Below are positions 56,085 to 64,000 of a stretch of 64,000 bases of DNA, one piece after another. This DNA is from Sulfuritalea sp. (GTDB lineage: Bacteria; Pseudomonadota; Gammaproteobacteria; Burkholderiales; Rhodocyclaceae), in contig JADJQA010000014.1 of NCBI GenBank assembly GCA_016712985.1, positions 1 to 64,000 of the forward strand, written 5' to 3'. Each line of letters starts with the position of its first letter. Position 1 is the first letter of the stretch. The position numbers and the translations under genes are program-made. The notes beneath the pieces were generated by a model, which did no database searches, was not told the DNA's origin, and saw only the letters and a program-made list of their open reading frames with translations.

Positions 56085-57106
56085 TCGAGATCCTTGACTG
56101 CCCGATGCCGGTGACTGTCCAGGATGCCGGTCGTCCCGGCTACCGGCATCTTGGCGTGCCGCTGTCCGGAGCGCTCGACCCAGACTTTCTGGCCATTGCC
56201 AATGCGCTGGTGGGCAATCCGGCATCAAGCGCCGCCCTCGAACTGCGCCTGCTGGGCCTCCGGCTGCGCGCCACGGCGCCGCTGACCCTTGCGCTGGCCG
56301 GTGCCTGTTCGGCGCAGATCGAGGACGTGTCAGGCGAGCTGCGACCCGCCGCTGCCTGGGACAGCCACTCGCTGGCGCAGGGAGAGACCCTGATCGTCGG
56401 CAAGCTGCACGATGGCATCGCCTACCTGGCCTTCGCCGGCGGACTGGATCTGCCCGAGGTGCTCGGCAGCCGCTCGACCTATGTCCGCGCCGGAATTGGC
56501 GGCCTCGACGGTCGCGCCCTTAAAGCCGGCGATTGCTTGAAGGTCGGCGCCGGCACCAGGCCAAATCCGCTGCGCCTGCCGCAACCGCCGCGCCCGCCGG
56601 ATGGGCCGCTGCGCATCGTCCCCGGCCCGCAGCGCGAATACTTCACCGACGACGCCTGGAGCCGCTTGCTCGGCGACGAGTTCGTCATCAGCCGCGAGGC
56701 TGACCGCATGGGCCTGCGCCTCGACGGCCCGCGCCTCGAACATGACCCGGAGCGCGGTGCCGACATCGTCTCGGATGCGGTCACGCCAGGCGTAATCCAG
56801 GTACCGGGCGACGGCCGCCCGATCATCCTGCTGGCCGACTGCCAGACCGTCGGCGGCTATCCGAAAATCGCCACGGTGATCGGCGCCGACCTGCCGCGCC
56901 TGGGGCGGGTCCTGCCCGGGCAAACGCTGCGCTTTGTCGAGGTCGGCATCGATCAGGCGCTTGCCGCGCGGCGCCAGGCGGCGAATGATCTGGCGGCATG
57001 CCTCGCCGGCATGGTGCCGAGCGGTGCGCAACTGGACCTGATTGCCCTGTACAACACCAATCTGATCGACGGAGTGATCGATGCCCGACAAGCGAATCAA
57101 CCTTAA
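56081..57106 (+). CDS. pxpC: PxpC, 5-oxoprolinase subunit (KipA family)
   Basis: 341 residues from the ATG at 56081, which overlaps the pxpB stop by four bases; an in-frame GTG at 56069 is less likely. Signatures are TVQDAGRPGYRHLGVPLSGA, DFLAIANALVGNPASSAALE and GRPIILLADCQTVGGYPKIA. It forms the biotin-carboxylase-like or allophanate hydrolase subunit-2 fold that acts with PxpB. The 3' end overlaps pxpA by 26 bases. Confidence 0.93.
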   Translation: MIEILDCPMPVTVQDAGRPGYRHLGVPLSGALDPDFLAIANALVGNPASSAALELRLLGLRLRATAPLTLALAGACSAQIEDVSGELRPAAAWDSHSLAQGETLIVGKLHDGIAYLAFAGGLDLPEVLGSRSTYVRAGIGGLDGRALKAGDCLKVGAGTRPNPLRLPQPPRPPDGPLRIVPGPQREYFTDDAWSRLLGDEFVISREADRMGLRLDGPRLEHDPERGADIVSDAVTPGVIQVPGDGRPIILLADCQTVGGYPKIATVIGADLPRLGRVLPGQTLRFVEVGIDQALAARRQAANDLAACLAGMVPSGAQLDLIALYNTNLIDGVIDARQANQP

Positions 57107-57854
57107 CGCCGACCTCGGCGAGGGTTTCGGCCCCTGGAGCATGGGCGATGACGCCGCCATGCTGGATGTCGTCGCCTCGGCCAACATCGCCTGCGGCGGA
57201 CACGCCGGCGACCCGGACGTGATGCGCCGCACCGTGCGCCTGGCACGGGAGCGCGGTGTCTCGATCGGCGCCCACCCGAGTTATCCCGACTTGCAGGGCT
57301 TCGGCCGCCGCGCCATGGCACTGTCCGCGGCCGAGCTCGAAAACCAGATCGCCTTCCAGATCGGCGCGCTGGCCGGCGTAGCGGCGCTTGAAGCGACGCG
57401 CGTCACGCACGTCAAGCCGCACGGCGCACTGAACAACCTGGCCTGCGCCGACCGGGCAGTAGCCGACACGATCTGCCGGGCGATGCGCGCGGTCGACCCG
57501 ACGCTGATCCTGCTGGCCCCGGCGGCGTCGCAGTTGCTGGCGGCCGGGCGCGCCGCCGGCCTGCCGGTGGTCGAAGAAATCTTCGCCGACCGGGCCTATC
57601 TGCCCGACGGCCAACTGGTGCCACGCGCGCGGCCGGACGCCATGATCCACGGCCCGGCCGCCTGCCTCGCCCATGTCGTGGCCATGCTCGAGGCCGGTGC
57701 GCTGATTGCCGTGGACGGCACGCGCATCGCCACAGCGATCGGCAGCATCTGCGTGCATGGCGACAGCGCCGATGCGGTCGGCGTGGCGCGCCATCTGCGT
57801 GAACAACTCGGCGCGCGCTGCTACCCGATCGTGTCGCTGCCGGAGATCGCCTGA
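57081..57854 (+). CDS. pxpA: PxpA, 5-oxoprolinase subunit (LamB/YcsF family)
   Basis: 257 residues. Start MPDKRINLNADLGEGFGPWS, then ASANIACGGHAGDPDVMRRT, SIGAHPSYPDLQGFGRRAM and THVKPHGALNNLACAD, all family hallmarks with metal-binding Asp and His residues. Homologous PxpA proteins are polysaccharide-deacetylase-like folds that complete the PxpABC complex. It is the last gene of the TRAP-pxpBCA operon; the next gene starts 16 bases later and may be read with it. Confidence 0.94.
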   Translation: MPDKRINLNADLGEGFGPWSMGDDAAMLDVVASANIACGGHAGDPDVMRRTVRLARERGVSIGAHPSYPDLQGFGRRAMALSAAELENQIAFQIGALAGVAALEATRVTHVKPHGALNNLACADRAVADTICRAMRAVDPTLILLAPAASQLLAAGRAAGLPVVEEIFADRAYLPDGQLVPRARPDAMIHGPAACLAHVVAMLEAGALIAVDGTRIATAIGSICVHGDSADAVGVARHLREQLGARCYPIVSLPEIA

Positions 57855-57870
57855 CGGTTACAATCGCGTC

Positions 57871-59370
57871 ATGAAGACGAAGACCATGATTCAGCGCGGG
57901 CCGGCACCAGCCCTCCCGCCCTCGGGCGCCGCGCCCTTGAGTACTACGCCGCTGTTGCGCGGCGACGAATTGCGGACCCTCGAAACGCGCCACGCCGACG
58001 CAACGCCGCCCTTGATGGAGCGCGCCGGCCGCGCCGCCGCGGAGTTTGCCAGGCAGTTGCTCAAGGGCAGCGAGGCGCCCGTGCTGATATTCGCCGGCCC
58101 CGGCAACAATGGCGGCGACGCCCGAGTCATGGCGCGCGTGCTCGGACAACTCGGCATTCAGACTTTCATTGTCGGCGCCGAGGGCGCGGTGCCCGCCGGC
58201 GCCTATGGGCTGGTGGTGGACGGCCTGTTCGGCATCGGGCTGGCGCGGCCGCTCGCCGGACCCTATGCCGATCTGGTGGCGCGCATCAACGCCTTTGCCG
58301 GTCCGGTGCTGGCGCTGGATGTTCCCAGCGGCCTCGATGGCGACACCGGCCGCGTGCTCGGCGTCGCGGTGCGCGCCACGCACACACTTAGTTTCATCGG
58401 CGGCAAGCCGGGGCTGTACACCCTCGACGGTCCCGATCACTGCGGCGAGGTCAGCGTCGTCGACCTCGGTCTGCGCCTCGACGAGTTCCCCGGCGCCCTG
58501 CTCGCCGTCGACGATTTCCGTGACTGCCTGAAGCCGCGCCGCAGGAACAGCCACAAGGGCAGCTACGGTTCGCTGGCCGTGGTCGGCGGCGCCGCCGGCA
58601 TGACCGGCGCGGCACTGCTGGCAGCACGCGCCGGACTCAAACTCGGCGCCGGACGGGTCTTCGTCGGCCTGCTGCAAGCGCTCGCGGTCGATCCGCTGCA
58701 AGCTGAATTGATGCTGCGTGCGCCCGACGATGCGCTGGCGCAGGCAACGGCGGCCGTGGTTGGACCCGGCCTGGGCGCATCCGACGCGGCCGTCGAGATT
58801 CTTCGTCGCTTGTTGTCCCCCAAATCCGACACTGTCCCAGGCGATGCCGCTTCGCATGGCGTTCCCTTGCTGCTCGATGCCGACGCGCTGAACCTGCTGG
58901 CCGCCCATCCGGTGCTGGCCGCGCAGGTCGCCCGTCGCGCCGCACCGACCCTGATCACGCCGCATCCGGCCGAAGCCGCGCGACTGCTGGCCAGCGCCAC
59001 CGACGAGGTGCAGGCCGACCGCGTCGGCGCGGCGCTGGAACTGGCGCGACGCTTCAAGGCCCACGTCGCGCTGAAGGGCTGCGGCACGGTGATCGCCCAT
59101 CCCGACGGTCGCTGGCGCATCAATGCCACGGGCAACCCGGGGCTGGCCTCGGGCGGCAGCGGCGATGTCCTCGCCGGCATGGCCGGCGCGCTGCTGGCGC
59201 AGGACTGGCCGGCCGCGGCTGCCTTGTCCGCGGCGGTCCTGCTGCATGGCGCCGCAGCCGATGTGCTCGCTGCTGCCGACGCCGGCCCGATCGGCACCAC
59301 CGCCGGCGAGTTGATCCCCGTCGCACGCACCCTGCTGAATCGCCTGATCGCATCCGTCGAGCCCTCATGA
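57871..59370 (+). CDS. nnr: bifunctional NAD(P)HX epimerase/dehydratase
   Basis: 499 residues from the ATG at 57871; an ATG at 57886 is also possible. The N-terminal YjeF_N epimerase has PLMERAGRAAAEFARQLL, FAGPGNNGGDARVMARVLG and ALDVPSGLDGDTGRV. The C-terminal ADP-dependent dehydratase has KGSYGSLAVVGGAAGMTGAA, PTLITPHPAEAARLLAS and NPGLASGGSGDVLAGMAGAL. It repairs hydrated NADH and NADPH. The first 25 residues are a Pro-rich stretch unlike the family, so the true start may be later. Confidence 0.93.
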   Translation: MKTKTMIQRGPAPALPPSGAAPLSTTPLLRGDELRTLETRHADATPPLMERAGRAAAEFARQLLKGSEAPVLIFAGPGNNGGDARVMARVLGQLGIQTFIVGAEGAVPAGAYGLVVDGLFGIGLARPLAGPYADLVARINAFAGPVLALDVPSGLDGDTGRVLGVAVRATHTLSFIGGKPGLYTLDGPDHCGEVSVVDLGLRLDEFPGALLAVDDFRDCLKPRRRNSHKGSYGSLAVVGGAAGMTGAALLAARAGLKLGAGRVFVGLLQALAVDPLQAELMLRAPDDALAQATAAVVGPGLGASDAAVEILRRLLSPKSDTVPGDAASHGVPLLLDADALNLLAAHPVLAAQVARRAAPTLITPHPAEAARLLASATDEVQADRVGAALELARRFKAHVALKGCGTVIAHPDGRWRINATGNPGLASGGSGDVLAGMAGALLAQDWPAAAALSAAVLLHGAAADVLAAADAGPIGTTAGELIPVARTLLNRLIASVEPS

Positions 59371-59379
59371 GGGAACCTG

Positions 59380-59480
59380 AAGCGGCCGTTCGGGCCGAGC
59401 TTGTCGAAGCCCGCCGTACCCGCATGAGGAACCCTGAAGCCGCCGTCCGTGCTGAGCCTGTCGACGCCCCGCGCGCGCCT
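59380..59480. repeat. dispersed palindromic repeats upstream of the EamA gene
   Basis: Two related units: GGCCGTTCGGGCCGAGCTTG followed by TCGAAGCCC near 59388-59416, and GTGCTGAGCCTGTCGACGCC near 59448-59467, both preceded by GGAACCCTGAAGC-like sequence. They belong to the GAGCCTGTCGAA family that also sits inside mfd. Confidence 0.6.
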
Positions 59481-59547
59481 CGACAACGCCGTGCGCGGCG
59501 CAAGTTCCGCTTCGCGGGCCGGCTTCAGGAAGAGCGCCCAGGCAACA

Positions 59548-60438
59548 ATGCCTGAAGCCCGGCCATTTATCGGCATCCTGTTGATGCTCGGCGCAGGCCT
59601 GTGTTTTGCCGCGCTCGACGCCACCTCCAAGCACTTGACGCAGACCTTTCCGGTGCCCATGCTGGTCTGGGCGCGCTACACGGTGCACCTGCTGCTGATG
59701 CTGGTCTTTCTCGGGCCGTCGATGCGCGCCAAACTGATCGACACGCAGCGCCCGCTCGCGCTGACCGCAAGGGCACTGATGCTGGTCGGCACCACGGGCT
59801 TTGCGATGGCCGGGATTGCCATCATGCCGCTGGCCGAGAGCACCGCCTTCCTGTTCATCACGCCGCTGATCGTGGTGATACTGGCGAGTTGGCTGCTCAG
59901 GGAATCCGTCACGCCCGGACGCTGGATCGCGATCGTCGTCGGCTTTGCCGGCGCGCTGCTGATCGCGCGCCCTGGCGGCGCACTGTCGCTGCAGGGCATC
60001 GTACTGATGTCGCTGGCGGCCGCCTGCTACTCGATATACCAGGTCCAGACGCGGCAGATGTCGTTGAGCGAAAACACCGTCACGATGCTGTTCTACACCG
60101 CGCTGGTCGGCACCGTGTCGATGTCGCTGGCGGCGCCGCTGTACTGGGGCGGCCCGATGCCCAATGCATGGCAGGGACTGGCCATCGCCTCTCTGGGCAT
60201 CTACGGCGGCACCGGGCACCTGCTGATGACCCGCGCCTTTCGTCACGCCGAGGCCTCGACGCTGTCACCATTCCTGTATGCCCAGTTGATCTGGGCCACG
60301 CTGCTCGGCTGGCTGTTCTACGATCACCTGCCCGATCCGCTTTCGGTCGCCGGCATGGCCGTGATCGCCGGCAGCAGCCTGTCGATCGCGCTCTCGGAAC
60401 GCTTCAGGCAGGCAAAGGATAGGGATACAGCATGTTGA
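59548..60438 (+). CDS. EamA/DMT-superfamily permease
   Basis: 296 residues from the ATG at 59548 (the frame is open upstream through the repeat). Ten hydrophobic segments in two EamA repeats: GLCFAALDATSKHLTQTFPV ... TPLIVVILASWLLRESVTPG and AACYSIYQVQTRQMSLSENT ... YAQLIWATLLGWLFYDHLPD. Substrate unknown; relatives export amino acids or other metabolites. The end overlaps the opposing glutamate synthase-like gene by 35 bases. Confidence 0.88.
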   Translation: MPEARPFIGILLMLGAGLCFAALDATSKHLTQTFPVPMLVWARYTVHLLLMLVFLGPSMRAKLIDTQRPLALTARALMLVGTTGFAMAGIAIMPLAESTAFLFITPLIVVILASWLLRESVTPGRWIAIVVGFAGALLIARPGGALSLQGIVLMSLAAACYSIYQVQTRQMSLSENTVTMLFYTALVGTVSMSLAAPLYWGGPMPNAWQGLAIASLGIYGGTGHLLMTRAFRHAEASTLSPFLYAQLIWATLLGWLFYDHLPDPLSVAGMAVIAGSSLSIALSERFRQAKDRDTAC

Positions 60439-61884
60439 GCGCCGTGCTGCGGCCGTCGGCCTGCACCATCCGCACATGCTCGCGGCGGAACTCGCGGGCG
60501 TGGCGCAAGCCGCAACTGTGGGCGATCATGTCGATTTCCTTGTTCATGTTCAGGCAGTAGTTCGCCACCCGCTCGAACTTTTCGTCCACCACCAGGCCGC
60601 CTTGCAGGTGCGGGTTGTGCGTCGTGATGCCGGTCGGGCAGGTGTTGGTGTGGCAGCGCAGGGCCTGGATGCAACCCAGCGCAAACATGAAGCCGCGCGC
60701 ACTGTTCACGAAATCGGCGCCGCAAGCCAGGGCCCAGGCGGCCCGCGCCGAGGTCACCAGTTGACCTGCGGCCATGACCTTGACCCGGTCCTTGAGGCCC
60801 GCCTCGATCAGCGCATCCACCACGCGCGGCAAAGCCTCTTCAATCGACAGCGACATGTGGTCCGCCAGGGCCTGCGGCGCCGCGCCCGAGCCGCCCTCGC
60901 CGCCATCGACCGCGATGAAATCCGGTGCATCGGCGATGCCGCGCCGGGCCACGGCCTCGGTCAGCAGGTTCATGAACTGCCAGCCGCCGATGGCCGTCTT
61001 GAGGCCCACCGGCTTGCCGGTGAACTCGCGCACGCGCAGCACCAGGTCGAGCAACTGGTCCATGGTGGCGATTTCCGGATGGCGGTTGGGCGAGAGCGAA
61101 TCGATGCCCTCGGGAATGCCGCGAATGCGGGCGATCTCCGCCGTCACCTTGCCGCCGGGCAAGACGCCGCCCTTGCCGGGCTTGGCGCCCTGCGACAGCT
61201 TGATCTCGAAGGCACGCACCGATTCGTGCGCGGCGATCTCGCGCAGTTTGGCGTCGGACAGCCGGCCCTGTTCGTCGCGCACCCCGTACTTGGCAGTGCC
61301 GATCTGCATGATGACGTCACAGCCGCCCTCCAGATGATAGGGCGACAGGCCGCCTTCCCCGTATCGATCCAGCAGCCCGCCCTTGCCGCCCCGCGCGACA
61401 GTGCCTGCACCGCCGGCTTCGAGATCGCGCCGAAGCTCATGCCACTGATATTGACGATGGATCGGGCAATGAAGGGCCTGGCACAAAACCCCTCGCCGAT
61501 CGGCAGCGGCGGCGTCGGCAGGCGTTCGTCCTCGAGCACGGCAAACGGCGCATTGACGAAGATCAGCGCGCCGGGCTCGTGGAGGTTGTAGGTCGAGCCG
61601 AAGCCCAGCACGCCCCCTTCGTTCTTGGCCATCCGATAGACCCAGGACCGCGTCGAGCGATCGAAGGGGCGCTCTTCGCGATCGTTGAGAAAAAAGTACT
61701 GCCGGAAGTACTCGCCGAGTTCCTCGAAAAAGTAGCGCAGGTGGCCTACCAGCGGATAGTTGCGCAGGATCGCGTGCTTCTTCTGGGTGATGTCCTTGAG
61801 GTAGAAATAGACCACGAGTACAACCACGGCGAGCGCCAGCAGCACGCCGAGACTGACGGAGAACATGCTGAGCATGAGAACCAC
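60404..61884 (-). CDS. FMN-binding glutamate synthase-family protein, one frameshift
   Basis: The corrected length is 493 residues. An N-terminal membrane helix (VSLGVLLALAVVVLVVYFYL) precedes the glutamate synthase central/FMN domain: NISGMSFGAISKPAVQALSR, GGLSPYHLEGGCDVIMQIGT, VDGGEGGSGAAPQALADHMS and CHTNTCPTGITTHNP, whose cysteines could hold an iron-sulfur centre. The frame breaks at 61357-61360: a run of five G reads four, splitting WIDTGEGGLSPYH. No GltB amidotransferase part is present. Such stand-alone FMN proteins are common in proteobacteria and their substrate is not established. Converges on the EamA gene. Confidence 0.88.
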
Positions 61885-61934
61885 ACCTCCGGTGCTAGAA
61901 TCGATCGGACCTGAACTTCGAGCATCAACATATC

Positions 61935-62783
61935 ATGGAACTCCCGCTTCAGCTTGCCGCCGAGGTACAGCGCAACGTGCTCGCCGCCCTGGTCGAGGAC
62001 ATCGGCGGCGGCGACCTGATGGCGCTGCTCACTTCTGCCACGCGGCGTTCGCAGGGCACCGTGACCAGCCGTGAAGAGGCCGTTCTCGCCGGTACGGCCT
62101 GGTTCGACGCCTGCTTCCACCGTCTCGACCCGCTGGCGGCGATACGCTGGCGCGCACATGATGGCGAGCGAATTGCCGCCGGCCAGACGCTGTGCGAAAT
62201 CGAAGCCAGCACCCGCGCCCTGCTCACCGCCGAGCGCGCCGCGCTGAACTTCCTGCAACTGCTGTCCGCCACAGCCAGCGCCACCCGCCTCTACGTCGAT
62301 GCCATCGCCGGCACCGGCGCGCGCATCGTCGACACGCGCAAGACCCTGCCCGGCCTGCGCCTGGCGCAGAAATACGCCGTCACCTGCGGCGGCGGCAGCA
62401 ACCACCGTCTCGGCCTCCATGACGGAATATTGATCAAGGAAAACCACATCATGGCCGCCGGCGGTGTCACCGCCGCGCTGCAGCAGGCACAAGCAATCGG
62501 CCGCAATGATGTCTTCATCCAGATCGAGGTCGAGACCCTGGAACAACTCGCCGAAGCCCTCGACGCCGAGGCGCGCATGATCCTGCTGGACAACATGGAC
62601 CTGGCCCGGATGCGCCAGGCCGTCGGCTTCACCGCCGGACGCGCCGAGATCGAAGCCTCGGGCGGGATAAGCCTGGAAACCGTGCGCGCGATCGCCGAAA
62701 CCGGCGTCGATCGAATCTCCGTGGGCAGCCTGACCAAGGACGTGCGCGCCGTCGATCTCTCGCTGCGGCACAGCGAAGGGTGA
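61935..62783 (+). CDS. nadC: nicotinate-nucleotide pyrophosphorylase
   Basis: 282 residues from the ATG at 61935. Signatures are VEDIGGGDLMALLT, AERAALNFLQLLSATASATR, DTRKTLPGLRLAQKYAVTCG, GGSNHRLGLHDGILIKENHI and ASGGISLETVRAIAETGVDR. The enzyme converts quinolinate and phosphoribosyl pyrophosphate to nicotinate mononucleotide in NAD synthesis. No nadA or nadB nearby. Divergent from the glutamate synthase-like gene. Confidence 0.95.
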   Translation: MELPLQLAAEVQRNVLAALVEDIGGGDLMALLTSATRRSQGTVTSREEAVLAGTAWFDACFHRLDPLAAIRWRAHDGERIAAGQTLCEIEASTRALLTAERAALNFLQLLSATASATRLYVDAIAGTGARIVDTRKTLPGLRLAQKYAVTCGGGSNHRLGLHDGILIKENHIMAAGGVTAALQQAQAIGRNDVFIQIEVETLEQLAEALDAEARMILLDNMDLARMRQAVGFTAGRAEIEASGGISLETVRAIAETGVDRISVGSLTKDVRAVDLSLRHSEG

Positions 62784-62836
62784 TCTGCTAGAATTCGCGC
62801 CCTGTTGCGGCGGCAATGCCCGGCAGGAACTTCAGC

Positions 62837-62927
62837 GGAGAGGTGGATGAGCGGTTTAAGTCGCACGCCTGGAAAGCGTGTTTAGGATAATATCCTAACG
62901 AGGGTTCGAATCCCTCCCTCTCCGCCA
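62837..62927 (+). tRNA. tRNA-Ser (anticodon GGA)
   Basis: The acceptor stem GGAGAGG pairs with CCTCTCC, with discriminator G and an encoded CCA (62925-62927). The anticodon arm is CACGC-CTGGAAA-GCGTG with GGA at 62871-62873. A long variable arm (TTAGGATAATATCCTAA) is typical of serine tRNAs, and the T arm is GAGGG-TTCGAAT-CCCTC. Complete, 91 bases. Confidence 0.97.
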
Positions 62928-62951
62928 CACATGTCATATAAGCCTATAGTT

Positions 62952-63449
62952 CTATTCGCGCCGTGGGGGCCACGCATCGAGATCGCGAAGCGTCATCGAT
63001 CGCAGGTGTTGGCGAATGCGTACGCCAATCTGCGGGTCAGTTGATAAGGCTTCAACTTGCTCTTCCACGAGTCGCAAGGGAAAGTGCTCAAGCGTGTCAA
63101 TGATGCGCCGCAGATAGCGGCGCGTGGAACTGGAGCCTTTGACGCGACGGAGTTCCGACGAAAGCGCGTGCACGGTCGCGGCGACCGGAAACGACGCAAG
63201 GGCTTCGGCTATCACGGTGAGGCGCGCGTAGTCGTCCGGGTAGTATCGCAGGAGGCCAAGCAGGAACACTCCTGCCTCGACGCGCCCGGCATGGCTCATC
63301 GATCTGAGTAGTGAGCAGCCCGAACGAAACTTGACATCGTCTGGCGAGACAGCTTGCAGCAGAATGGAGTCGATCGGGACTCGGGCCAGGTCAATCCCTT
63401 GCTCGGTCAGCCATGTAGCTACGATGCCGGGAGGCTTGGTCGTTGTCAT
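62952..63449 (-). CDS. unknown protein, second of a pair
   Basis: 165 residues from the ATG at 63449. All-helical prediction with repeated Leu/Ala patterns (VEAGVFLLGLLRYYPDDYAR, LTVIAEALASFPVAATVHAL, SSELRRVKGSSSTRRYLRRI), perhaps HEAT-like. No known motif. It starts six bases after the stop of the gene upstream, so the two form an operon. They lie just past the tRNA-Ser 3' end and read towards it, a usual place for an inserted segment. Confidence 0.6.
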   Translation of the reverse strand: MTTTKPPGIVATWLTEQGIDLARVPIDSILLQAVSPDDVKFRSGCSLLRSMSHAGRVEAGVFLLGLLRYYPDDYARLTVIAEALASFPVAATVHALSSELRRVKGSSSTRRYLRRIIDTLEHFPLRLVEEQVEALSTDPQIGVRIRQHLRSMTLRDLDAWPPRRE

Positions 63450-63454
63450 GCTGC

Positions 63455-63982
63455 TCACACGCCTTGGGCGGACCGAATTCGGCGCTGCCGGCGACTTGGT
63501 TCCTTGGCGCGAGTTCTCCGGGTGATGGCGCGAGCCAGGATGGCGTCGCCTTCTTCGATGAACGCCATGATTTCGTTGATGGCTTCGTCGCTCGCGAGTC
63601 CGAGGCCGAATTGCGCGGCGAGGTAGCAAAAGGCAAATGCGATATGTGGGTCGTCCAGCGCCACGCCGACTTGCTCTTTCGAGGCGACGTAGCTGCATAA
63701 CGCCGCTTCTGTTGTGGCTTCAGCCTGTTGTTCGGGAAGGCCGCGAAACTTGAGCGCAACTCGTGGCGCCATATGGAACAGAAGACTCTCGTCCGGCTCC
63801 ATGCCTTGTGATCGCATGAATGGTAGCGCCTCGTACGCGTCGGCATAGGCATCGGCGATCTCGTTTAGCCATTCTGCGGGAGTTCGAGGAAGGGGGTGCA
63901 TGGCAGGGTTCAGTGAGGTGGCAATCTGTTTGAGGCGCGCGATGTTGCTCGTTCGCAGTTCTGCGTTGTCATCCAGTTTCAT
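63455..63982 (-). CDS. unknown protein, first of a pair
   Basis: 175 residues from the ATG at 63982. Mostly helical (PAEWLNEIADAYADAYEALP, ATTEAALCSYVASKEQVGVA, AFAFCYLAAQFGLGLASDEA) with a basic C-terminus (RRTRAKEPSRRQRRIRSAQG). I do not recognise the family. The stretch PHIAFAFCYLAAQFGLGLAS may be a buried helix pair. It forms an operon with the gene at 62952. The promoter lies at or beyond the right edge of the window. Confidence 0.6.
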   Translation of the reverse strand: MKLDDNAELRTSNIARLKQIATSLNPAMHPLPRTPAEWLNEIADAYADAYEALPFMRSQGMEPDESLLFHMAPRVALKFRGLPEQQAEATTEAALCSYVASKEQVGVALDDPHIAFAFCYLAAQFGLGLASDEAINEIMAFIEEGDAILARAITRRTRAKEPSRRQRRIRSAQGV

Positions 63983-64000
63983 CGATCACATTTACATCTT

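Overview
The window looks like chromosome from a GC-rich betaproteobacterium. The evidence is the smc-zipA-ligA order, a HU protein with a Lys/Ala/Pro tail, a divergent trmJ/suhB pair, an aap-type amino acid transporter and a TRAP-pxp operon. I would guess Rhodocyclales or a near relative, but this rests on gene order and codon use, not on a search. Coding density is high and most genes sit in operons with ATGA or GTGA overlaps.

A technical point shapes the reading. At least a dozen otherwise well conserved genes are broken by a single-base shift: chaA, the SWIM protein, the SNF2 helicase, the type IIG enzyme, kdpA, kdpB, corA, kdpD, kdpE, the second CorA, aroG, ligA and the glutamate synthase-like gene. 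Where I could reconstruct the expected codons, the missing base usually lies in a short homopolymer, and adding one base restores a full-length protein. I therefore annotate them as whole genes with a probable consensus error. Two loci are different. The first 1.4 kb is much more degraded, and dctP has lost roughly 90 codons.

Layout. 1-1415: decayed trmJ, suhB and a phenylacetate-CoA ligase fragment, perhaps a poor contig end. 1428-2533: chaA calcium/proton antiporter. 2947-13499: a stress and defence cluster with a SWIM/SNF2 pair, CcdAB, HipBA with two clear operators, and a very large type IIG restriction-methylation enzyme. 13729-28617: a cation-homeostasis block. It holds a DUF2244 membrane protein, kdp (small ORF, kdpF, A, B, C, small ORF), a CorA transporter, kdpDE, a second and divergent CorA family protein, and then a three-gene unit of a small unknown protein, an EIIA(Ntr)-like protein and a CNNM/CBS transporter. 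That unit is preceded by CTTTAC repeats like one found upstream of kdp and by a copy of the 3' end of kdpE. 28791-29302: a Phd/UPF0175-type antitoxin with a truncated PIN toxin and a palindromic operator. 29464-37732: mfd, a diguanylate cyclase, aroG, DUF1015 and HU.

37879-46697 (minus strand): smc-zipA-ligA-ORF6N-galU-hpt, largely translationally coupled. 46790-50336: queF followed by amino acid ABC transporter genes (binding protein and two permeases, no ATPase). 50390-57854: a periplasmic unknown, cysK, a MarR-type regulator divergent from a TRAP transporter operon that runs straight into pxpBCA (5-oxoprolinase). 57871-62783: bifunctional NAD(P)HX repair enzyme, an EamA permease, a glutamate synthase-like flavoprotein and nadC. 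62837-62927: tRNA-Ser(GGA). 62952-63982: two unknown genes.

The region is rich in short palindromic repeats. They lie between genes, over gene ends, and in frame inside mfd and smc and perhaps the type IIG gene. The best candidates for something undescribed are the EIIA(Ntr)-like/CNNM unit beside kdp with its shared CTTTAC boxes, and the MarR-TRAP-pxpBCA operon as a candidate pyroglutamate uptake and hydrolysis system.
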